NCBI GenBank assembly: GCA_007128045.1
Contig: SKYG01000161.1
Span: forward strand, 1-6,309
DNA length: 6,309 nucleotides
Origin: Bacteroidales bacterium
GTDB lineage: Bacteria; Bacteroidota; Bacteroidia; Bacteroidales; UBA7960
Direction of reading: 5' to 3'
Position 1 is the stretch's first letter; each line of letters opens with the position of its first letter. The notes beneath the pieces were generated by a model that was not told where the DNA came from, made no database searches, and saw nothing but the letters and a program-made list of their open reading frames with translations. This document shows positions 1 to 6,300 of this stretch, one piece after another. The translations under genes were made by a program, and so were the position numbers.

Positions 1-126
1 GCTGACAAATACAGTACCCTGTAATCCAGCCTCACGTGCTTCACTGGGATACCTGAGATGTTCCTGCAAAAACCTCATGCGCGCCTCTTCACCCCCTGGA
101 AAGCTGGGTTGGTCTTCCACATTTGT
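1..126 (-). pseudogene. TonB C-terminal domain fragment, out of frame with the M56 peptidase, cut by the window edge
   Basis: This minus-strand frame is open for 42 codons from 126 to the window edge. It is preceded by three in-frame TGA codons (127-135), so it cannot start further upstream. It reads VEDQPSFPGGEEA at codons 3-15, then a segment with RYPSEAREAGLQGTV. This is the classic opening of the TonB C-terminal domain (V-E-x-x-P-x-FPGG-x-x-A, then YP-x-x-A-x-x-x-G-x-x-G-x-V). Such domains lie in the periplasm and normally contact outer-membrane receptors; in Bacteroidota they are also found at the C-terminus of M56 (BlaR1-like) membrane peptidases. It lies one base out of frame (+1) with the peptidase gene at 89-913 and overlaps its last 12 codons. 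There is no ATG before codon 17 and no room for a membrane anchor, so an independent TonB protein is unlikely. I read it as the displaced 3' part of an M56-TonB fusion. A sequencing or assembly error is the main alternative. Confidence 0.7.
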
Positions 127-913
127 TCATCATCATAACTCGTTTTTTTAAGGGTGAGAAGTTAAAAGGGTTGGTTATCGGAAGGCAATAACTTCGCAAG
201 GAATAATTGATCAGCAATTGCTGATAGTAGGATTTCTCAACCTTATGGTCAAGCACATAGCGGTCGGCCTCGAACTCATGCTGCATCTTGATCTCTTGTC
301 GTAAATACCATATCACCGGGTGAAACCATAAGAAGATGCTGAGCAACTCAAGAAATACCAAATCAAGTGAATGCAACTTGATGATGTGGGCCTGCTCGTG
401 TAGCAGCACCTGATCAAGCCCGGGGTCGCCAAGCAAGCGCTCAGGAATGAATACAAGCCGGAAAAAGCTATAGGGCGTAAGGTCTCCACGCATCGGGATA
501 ACAAACAGCCCGTTGATCTTACGGCCTTTCAAAATACGCCACTTAACGACCAGGTAAACCAGGCTCCCCGCGAACCTAATAAATACCAGCAAACTAATAA
601 AGAGCGAAAAATGCAGAATACCCTGCCTGGTAAACAGATAGTCGCGGATATGCAATTGAGACCTCTCCAAACCCTCCGATGCGTATACAACAACTTCGGG
701 CAGGGTAAGCACACCCCCCATTTCATTGATCGTGATCCCGGAAGTGCTAAAAAAAACACCCGTCGCAGCTACCACCGAAATAACAAGCCCACCAAGAATA
801 AACCCCCGTGAAAAAGTAGGATTCCTCTGCGGCCTTATGATAAAATGATATACTACCCATAAAAGGAGCAAATAGGCCGAAACCCAAAACATATAGTTAA
901 TCAGAGTGTTCAT
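89..913 (-). CDS. M56-family (BlaR1/MecR1-like) integral membrane metallopeptidase, C-terminally truncated
   Basis: The 274-aa product is a membrane zinc peptidase of the BlaR1/MecR1 type. Family members sense an envelope signal and trigger inactivation of a partner BlaI-type repressor. Hydrophobic segments lie at about residues 5-27, 37-57, 99-125 and 184-204. The zinc motif HEQAH is at 172-176 with catalytic E173. EFEAD (213-217) probably supplies the third ligand, and PYSFF (147-151) and HPVIWYLR (198-205) are typical M56 landmarks. No penicillin-binding sensor domain is present, so the signal is unknown. The gene starts 30 bp after the stop of the repressor gene, with a weak GGAAAAG about 10 bases before the ATG, so the two are probably cotranscribed. 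The protein stops 10 residues after a conserved-looking KKRVMMMNK (256-264). Immediately there, a TonB C-terminal domain appears in another frame, so the C-terminus looks truncated by a shift or deletion. The peptidase core is intact and may still function. Confidence 0.85.
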   Translation of the reverse strand: MNTLINYMFWVSAYLLLLWVVYHFIIRPQRNPTFSRGFILGGLVISVVAATGVFFSTSGITINEMGGVLTLPEVVVYASEGLERSQLHIRDYLFTRQGILHFSLFISLLVFIRFAGSLVYLVVKWRILKGRKINGLFVIPMRGDLTPYSFFRLVFIPERLLGDPGLDQVLLHEQAHIIKLHSLDLVFLELLSIFLWFHPVIWYLRQEIKMQHEFEADRYVLDHKVEKSYYQQLLINYSLRSYCLPITNPFNFSPLKKRVMMMNKCGRPTQLSRG

Positions 914-943
914 GATACAATACTTTTCCGATGCATACCCAGT

Positions 944-1318
944 TTATGACTCCTGCTTCCTGATCTCCTCTTCTATAATACGCTTCAACTCCTCCAGCTC
1001 AGATACGGTAAGCCCCTTCTCCTGTGAGAAAAAAGAGACCATCTGCCGAAGTGAATTGCCGAAGTATTTCAGCATGATACCCTTCATCATAAGCCTGGTG
1101 TAGGTCCTTTTCTCCACCAAAGGAAAATACTCATGGGTCTTACCATACGCCCGGTAACCAACAAAACCCTTATCCTGCAATATTCGCAAGATTGTCGATA
1201 CAGTGGTGATGGCCGGCCTGGGCTCCCTGAACCTGGCCCTGACATCCTTCACAAATCCCGCCTTGAGGTCCCAAAGGATTTGCATTACCTGCTCCTCTGC
1301 TTTAGTAAGTTCTTTCAT
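944..1318 (-). CDS. BlaI/MecI/CopY-family winged-helix transcriptional repressor
   Basis: The 124-aa product has the usual length and shape of BlaI/MecI repressors. It begins with LTKAEEQVMQILWDL (4-18), the typical first helix. The putative recognition helix is around residues 36-50 (AITTVSTILRILQDKG), followed by a wing with YRAYGKTHEYFPLV (55-67), and the acidic, helical C-terminus (about 69-122) is the expected dimerisation region. In characterised relatives the partner peptidase leads to cleavage between these two parts; the stretch SFFSQE (95-100) sits in a comparable place, but this is inference. It is the first gene of a probable two-gene operon with the downstream M56 peptidase (30 bp gap). 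Paired dyads over a promoter match at 1453-1499 suggest autorepression. The start at 1318 is chosen because the family motif begins directly after it; no Shine-Dalgarno sequence is apparent. The targets beyond its own operon cannot be told from this window. Confidence 0.9.
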   Translation of the reverse strand: MKELTKAEEQVMQILWDLKAGFVKDVRARFREPRPAITTVSTILRILQDKGFVGYRAYGKTHEYFPLVEKRTYTRLMMKGIMLKYFGNSLRQMVSFFSQEKGLTVSELEELKRIIEEEIRKQES

Positions 1319-1329
1319 GTGTTTAAAAT

Positions 1330-1372
1330 TGTATGAAGGTCTGAATGTTTAAATGTCTGAAGGTCTGAATGT
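1330..1372. repeat. Short direct repeat in the repressor leader, 19 bp x 2
   Basis: Two 19-bp copies, TGTATGAAGGTCTGAATGT (1330-1348) and TGTCTGAAGGTCTGAATGT (1354-1372), differ at one position and repeat with a 24-bp period. They lie between the repressor start codon and its predicted promoter, so they would be transcribed in the 5' leader of that operon. No coding potential or strong hairpin was seen. It looks like a degenerate low-complexity intergenic repeat; its function is unknown. Confidence 0.65.
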
Positions 1373-1452
1373 CAAAAAGGCGCTCATAATCATGCGTCCG
1401 GGTGTCAGAGTGTCCGGCATGGGACTTTCATTGTTTATTTTCCAATTTTTTA

Positions 1453-1483
1453 CAAACATACAACTAATTATCTAGTTTTACAA
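1453..1483 (-). promoter_or_regulatory. Predicted Bacteroidota-type -33/-7 promoter of the repressor-peptidase operon
   Basis: Read on the minus strand, 1460-1453 is TATGTTTG, a perfect match to the Bacteroidota -7 consensus TAnnTTTG. TTG at 1483-1481 matches the core of the -33 element. The gap between them is 20 bp, within the usual range. Transcription would start near 1446-1448 and give a leader of about 130 nt before the repressor ATG at 1318. The spacer is filled by one of the two dyads and the -33 is touched by the other, as expected for an autorepressed promoter. This is a motif match only. Confidence 0.6.
1462..1477. promoter_or_regulatory. Putative BlaI-type operator, proximal dyad
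   Basis: A 16-bp perfect inverted repeat, AACTA-ATTATC-TAGTT. With one mismatch it extends to 22 bp (1459-1480, TACAACTA on the left and TAGTTTTA on the right). It lies entirely in the spacer between the predicted -33 and -7 elements, where a bound dimer would block RNA polymerase. The ACTA...TAGT arms and symmetry fit the type of site bound by BlaI/MecI/CopY repressors, which often contain TACA/TGTA or ACTA/TAGT half-sites. The assignment to the adjacent repressor is inferred from position and symmetry. Confidence 0.6.
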
Positions 1484-1497
1484 CTATTTTTTTAGTT
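1482..1497. promoter_or_regulatory. Putative BlaI-type operator, distal dyad
   Basis: A second 16-bp inverted repeat, AACTA-TTTTTT-TAGTT, with the same arms and the same 6-bp spacer as the proximal dyad. It is displaced by exactly 20 bp, close to two helical turns, so two dimers would sit on the same face of the DNA. The shared unit TACAACTA-N6-TAGTTTT occurs at 1459-1479 and 1479-1499. This copy overlaps the predicted -33 element on the minus strand. No third copy was found elsewhere in the intergenic region. Confidence 0.6.
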
Positions 1498-1499
1498 TT

Positions 1500-1859
1500 T
1501 TGTTTTTTTTAATAGTATGCAATTTACATTGGACTATTATTTCCAGATCATTAATTATACCAAAGTGTTGGAATTATTAAGAAATTAGCCTGGTTTTATT
1601 CTACACACTTGCCGGTATTATTTGGAAAGTTATTTGGACAAAGAAACACCCTAATACTTTTATTTTGAAGCGTTCTGAATTAGCCTCAGAATACATGTCA
1701 TATGGATATATTGTTTAATTTTACCACCGTTGGGGCTGTCTTTATCCCAGTATGACAAGCCTCAAAATCATTACACATTGAATATTAGTATGTTATATAA
1801 ATATGTAGATTGCTGCCTTTAAAACAAACGTTTTTTTGAATTAGCAACATACTATCATC
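1500..1859. other. AT-rich intergenic region upstream of actA, no gene seen
   Basis: About 360 bp of AT-rich DNA between the repressor operator and actA. I see no open frame with protein-like composition and no recognisable RNA gene. It should contain the actA promoter, but no full TTG/TAnnTTTG pair was found on the plus strand. The nearest partial -7 look-alikes are TATATTGT (about 1707-1714) and TAGATTGC (1806-1813), each with two mismatches. A weak inverted repeat pairs TAATAGT (1510-1516) with ACTATTA (1533-1539). An imperfect AT-rich palindrome around AAACGTTT lies at 1822-1837, about 22 bp before the actA start. Confidence 0.5.
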
Positions 1860-3236
1860 ATGCATAACAACCCCACTCACATGCAAAGTCTCCTCCTCTT
1901 TTGCAAAAAGACGTATGGTCTGTCTACCACAGGCATGTCTATGATGCTTCTCAGCCTGATTCTTACATGGCTTTTTTCAACACAGCTTCAGGCCAGTAAT
2001 AATGAGTTTCAGGGTACTCCACCGCTATTGTCTTACTACCATACACAGGATACCATGCCGCAGGAACTTCAAACAGAGGTGCCTGAACCAGAAATCGAGG
2101 TAGTACCCGGAACCATTACCATGGTCATTGAGGATGCTGAGGAAGCAGCTTCAGGTACAGAAGAAGAACCTGATGCAGTTGTACCCGTTATGGAACAGGA
2201 ATTCTCCGGGCCCTATACCAGGACTGAACTTCGCAAGGGGGAGCGATTATTTAAGGGATTGCTCGCGTTCAGAAGTGGCATGCATGATTGTGCCTCCTGC
2301 CATTATACCCAACGTACAGACACCATGAACTGGAACCCCTCCGCATATGATATGGCCGTATTGTGGAACGAAAATGAGGGCTACAGCATCAGGGAAAAAC
2401 TGAACAACCCGCTTGGAATGCGCATGATGAGTGACCACGATGGGATGACCATCACTCCGGAAGAAGAGCGACAGCTGGAAGCCTACTTTGAAAAAGTTGT
2501 GTCTGATGGTCCCGGCGACCTGCAGGCCATCCCAATAAATGCTGTGATCTTCTGGGGGCTCGGATTGTTGATGGCGCTTGCCCTGGTCGACCTGCTGATC
2601 ACCAAAAAAATAAAGGTAAAGGCACTACACATGGTGATCATCATTGCAGGGCTGGTGGTTCATATGCAGTATGCACTTGCTGAAGGTCAGGCGCTTGGAC
2701 GCACTGAGGGCTATGCTCCAGATCAACCTATAAAATTCTCACACCTGATCCACGCCGGTGAAAATGAGATCGACTGCAACTATTGTCATACGATCAGCAG
2801 CTTCAGCCTTAGCGCCGGGATCCCATCCAACAATACCTGTATGAACTGCCATGGAGTGATCAGGGAAGGAACCAACTCCGGGCGGTTTGAGATCAACAAA
2901 ATTCATCAGGCAGATGCGTCAGGAGATGCTGTCAGGTGGATTCGCATCCACAAACTACCCGACCATAGTTTCTTTAGCCATGCACAGCATGTGAATGCCG
3001 GGAAGCAGGAATGTCAGGATTGCCACGGCCCTGTTGAAGAGATGCATATCCTTCGGCAAGTCGAAGACCTGTCTATGGGATGGTGCCTGACATGCCACAG
3101 AGACCAGGAGGTTGATATCCTAAACCCCTATTACTCTATATATGAACGTCTTCATGATGACATGAGGGCAGGCCGGATCGATGCAGTAACAGCAGCCAGG
3201 GTAGGAGGCGAAGATTGCATGTCATGCCACTATTAA
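1860..3236 (+). CDS. actA: Alternative complex III subunit A: membrane-bound multiheme cytochrome c (six heme sites)
   Basis: The 458-aa product is the heme subunit of ACIII, a quinol:electron acceptor oxidoreductase that replaces cytochrome bc1; it passes electrons on the periplasmic side toward a terminal oxidase. After a basic n-region (KK at 16-17), a hydrophobic segment (about 26-44, ending LQA) is a signal peptide or anchor. An acidic, Pro-rich linker (about 70-115) leads to a monoheme domain with CASCH at 144-148; Met187, 189, 190 or 196 could be the distal ligand. Two membrane helices follow (about 225-247 and 255-275). The pentaheme domain opens with GYAPDQPIKFSH (284-295) and has CXXCH at 306, 327, 385, 409 and 453. 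The last heme motif ends one residue before the stop, which I recall as typical of the family. A monoheme domain fused to the pentaheme core fits what I recall of Bacteroidota ActA proteins. M1 gives a sensible signal peptide, though M8 would too; no Shine-Dalgarno is visible. It probably begins the act operon, 71 bp ahead of actB. Confidence 0.9.
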   Translation: MHNNPTHMQSLLLFCKKTYGLSTTGMSMMLLSLILTWLFSTQLQASNNEFQGTPPLLSYYHTQDTMPQELQTEVPEPEIEVVPGTITMVIEDAEEAASGTEEEPDAVVPVMEQEFSGPYTRTELRKGERLFKGLLAFRSGMHDCASCHYTQRTDTMNWNPSAYDMAVLWNENEGYSIREKLNNPLGMRMMSDHDGMTITPEEERQLEAYFEKVVSDGPGDLQAIPINAVIFWGLGLLMALALVDLLITKKIKVKALHMVIIIAGLVVHMQYALAEGQALGRTEGYAPDQPIKFSHLIHAGENEIDCNYCHTISSFSLSAGIPSNNTCMNCHGVIREGTNSGRFEINKIHQADASGDAVRWIRIHKLPDHSFFSHAQHVNAGKQECQDCHGPVEEMHILRQVEDLSMGWCLTCHRDQEVDILNPYYSIYERLHDDMRAGRIDAVTAARVGGEDCMSCHY

Positions 3237-3239
3237 AAA

Positions 3240-3279
3240 TTTGTTGATTTGTTGATTTGTTGATTTGTTGAATTGTTGA
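3240..3279. repeat. Tandem octamer repeat, five units, between actA and actB
   Basis: Four perfect head-to-tail copies of TTTGTTGA (3240-3271) and a fifth with one change, ATTGTTGA (3272-3279). The array starts three bases after the actA stop codon and ends 28 bp before the actB start, filling more than half of the 71-bp spacer. It forms no hairpin with a U-tract, so it does not look like a terminator. Similar low-complexity T/G repeats occur between genes in some Bacteroidota, as far as I recall. Its role, if any, is unknown; copy number could vary by slippage. Confidence 0.85.
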
Positions 3280-3307
3280 GTCGTTTATAATCCGCAACCC
3301 ACACCTG

Positions 3308-6300
3308 ATGAAAAAATATTACAAAAGCCTTCACGAGATTAAGCCTGAAGAGCCATTACAATCTGGCGGACTTCTTGCAGACGATCTGCAGAATACCGGT
3401 CAGGATTTGACCACTGATGAAACCGGATCCATTGTCAACATATTGTCAGATGGCTCTAACAGCACGGCATCATCACGCAGGGACTTCCTGAAATGGTGCG
3501 GCATCAGTTTTGTATCGGCCACCGTCTTATCTGCATGTGAGAACCCTGTAAAGAAGGCCATCCCTTATCTGAACCAGCCTGAAACCCTCACCCCCGGCAA
3601 GGCTTCATGGTATGCATCCACCTACCTTCATGGCAATGAATATTGCCCGGTACTGGTAAAGAACCGCGACGGCCGTCCGATCAAGATCGAAGGCAATGAC
3701 TTATCCTCTATTACCGGGGGCGGCACATCGGCCAGAATACAAGCATCCGTATTAAGCCTGTATGACACCAATGCCAGGTACAAAGAGCCCGGTTTTATGG
3801 GACAAGCTATCAGCTGGGATGAGGCGGATACTACCATAAAGACCAGGTTGCAGTCAGCAAGTAACAATGGCAAGCGAATGGTACTTGTTACACCAACACT
3901 GATAAGTCCTTCTACAAAAGCACTAATTGAGGAAGCCAGGTCTGTATATCCGGGTCTCGAGGTCATCACCTGGGATCCGGTCTCCTATAGCGCCATACGT
4001 AAAGCCCACCTGCAATGCTTCGGACATGCCATCATACCGACATATAGATTCGACCAGGCAGAACTAATCGTCAGCTTCAGCGCCGACTTCCTGGGAACCT
4101 GGCTGTCGCCTGTCGAGTTTGCCCGCGGCTACGCCAAAAACAGAAAGCTGAAGCAGGACAACCCATCCATGTCACGCCATATTCAGTTTGAAACGAACCT
4201 GTCAGTTACCGGAGCAAATGCTGATGAGCGAATTCCTGTAAAACCATCCGAAGAGAAAAAAATATTGATGGCATTGTATCATCAATTGGCAAAAGAAACA
4301 GGGCGGTCAGTTCCGGAAGGCCTTACATCCGGTATGGAGACTGTTGGCTTTGATGTGGAGCGCCTGGCAAAAGACATGCTCGGCAATAAGGGGAAGGTGC
4401 TGGTTGTGTCTGGACATAACCAAACTGATATGCAAGCCCTTGTAGCAGGAATCAATTATCTGGCCGGTGCCTATGGCGCAACGCTTGATGTGACGTACAC
4501 CATGAATGCAGGCGATGATGACCCGGAAGCATTTGAACTGTTTGTGAACGACATGAACAACGCCAATGTGGAGGCAGTCTTGTTTTATCAAAGCAACCCG
4601 GCATATCACTTTCACGATCCGCAAAAGTTTCTCGATGGCCTTAAAAAGACGCCTCTGACGGTTTCATTTGCCTCCATGAAAGATGAAACAGCCAAAGAAT
4701 GTCAGTATGTATTGCCCGACCATCACTACCTGGAATCCTGGAATGATGCGGAGCCAAAGACAGGATATTACAGCCTCGGACAGCCACTGATACACCCTAT
4801 TTTTAAGACCAGGCAGTTTCAGGACACTTTATTGGCCTGGATGGATCGTGAGCCAGATTTTCATCAATATGTGAAGATTTACTGGGCTAATGCCATCCTC
4901 CCAATGCAATCGTTTCATCAGGGCTTTGACAGCTTCTGGATTGAATCACTGCAAACAGGCGTTCATGAAAACCCTGAGACAGCCCCCAGAAGACCAGGCG
5001 CCATTCAATTGCCCGAATATGACGACACCTCGCTTAAAGCACTTGATATCAACGAACACGAGATAGAATTCAGCATCCATCAACATATTGCCATGGCCGA
5101 TGGAACTGACGCTAACAACCCATGGTTGCAGGAACTGCCTGACCCAATCAGCTCCGTATGCTGGGATAATTTTGCAGCCATCGCAGCTGCTACAGCACAA
5201 ACACTGGACATTAAAGAAGGGGATGTGATCCGCCTCAACGACAAACTGGACATTCCGGTGTTGGTGCAGCCCGGACAAGCCATGGGCAGTATTTCCATAG
5301 CCCTGGGCTATGGCCGGACACATGCCGGCATCAGCGCTGATGGAAGAGGGGGAAATGCCTTTCTGCTTAGCCGTTGGAACGGCAAAGACCGTCTGTTTAA
5401 TGGAGGGCTCGACAACTGGGCAACAACAGGCAACAAACATGTTTTTGCCCGCACCCAGACACACTTCTCCATGGAAGGCCGTGCCATCGTAAGAGAATCA
5501 ACGTTAGAAGCCTACAAGAAAGACCCCGCTGCCGGCAATGAACTGCATGAGTATCATAACAAGCATGCATCTACGCTATACCCCGAAACAACCTTTGAGG
5601 GCCATCACTGGGCACTGATGGTCGATCTGAATGCCTGTACCGGGTGCAGCACCTGCGTGATCGGCTGTCAGAGCGAAAACAATATCCCGGTAATTGGTAA
5701 GGAGGAAGTAAGACGCCGTCGCATCATGCACTGGATGCGTATCGACAGGTATTACAACGGTGATCCCAACAACCCTGAGGTGGTATTCCAGCCTCTGATG
5801 TGCCAGCATTGTGACCACGCACCATGCGAAAACGTATGCCCTGTGGCGGCCACAACACACAGCCAGGAAGGCATCAACCAGATCACCTATAACCGTTGTG
5901 TAGGTACAAAATATTGCATCAACAACTGCCCCTACAAAGTAAGGCGTTTTAACTGGTTCGAATACGCCACCAAAGAGAAGTTCAACACACATACAACAAC
6001 GGATCTGGGAAGAATGGTACTTAACCCCGATGTGACCGTCAGGGAAAGGGGTGTGGTGGAGAAATGCTCGTTCTGTGTACAACGTATCCAGGAAGCAAAG
6101 CTACTGGCAAAAAATGAACGCCGCCCGCTAAAAGACGGAGAAATTATCCCGGCTTGTGCACAGGCCTGCCCGTCGAACGCCCTCGTATTCGGCGACCTGA
6201 ACGACAAAAACAGCCGTGTGGCACACATGATCAAAGACCCGCGCAATTACCACCTGCTCGAAGAACTGCATACACTTCCATCGGTAGGATATTTAACCAA

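Noticed and set aside
143..151. Run of seven A on the minus strand in phase as A_AAA_AAA within the M56 gene, a classic -1 slippery heptamer
   Set aside because: A -1 shift here leads to a stop within about 25 codons and not into the TonB frame, which is +1. The +1 frame is blocked by three TGA codons at 127-135, so the slip site cannot explain the fusion.
611..811. Plus-strand open frame of 66 codons inside the M56 gene
   Set aside because: It is antisense to a well-supported membrane peptidase and has no family-like features or hydrophobic pattern of its own.
1391..1421. CATGC...GCATG inverted repeat around two CCGG copies, considered as a terminator or operator
   Set aside because: The arms are only 5 bp with a 21-bp loop and no U-tract follows on either strand.
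3628..3969. Minus-strand open frame of 113 codons
   Set aside because: It is antisense to the start of the molybdopterin-oxidoreductase-like half of ActB, with no recognisable motif.
4307..6246. Several long minus-strand open frames (4307-4624, 4946-5464, 5576-6082, 5932-6246)
   Set aside because: All lie antisense to actB, whose motifs run continuously through the same DNA. Their Cys/His-rich translations are by-products of the opposite strand.
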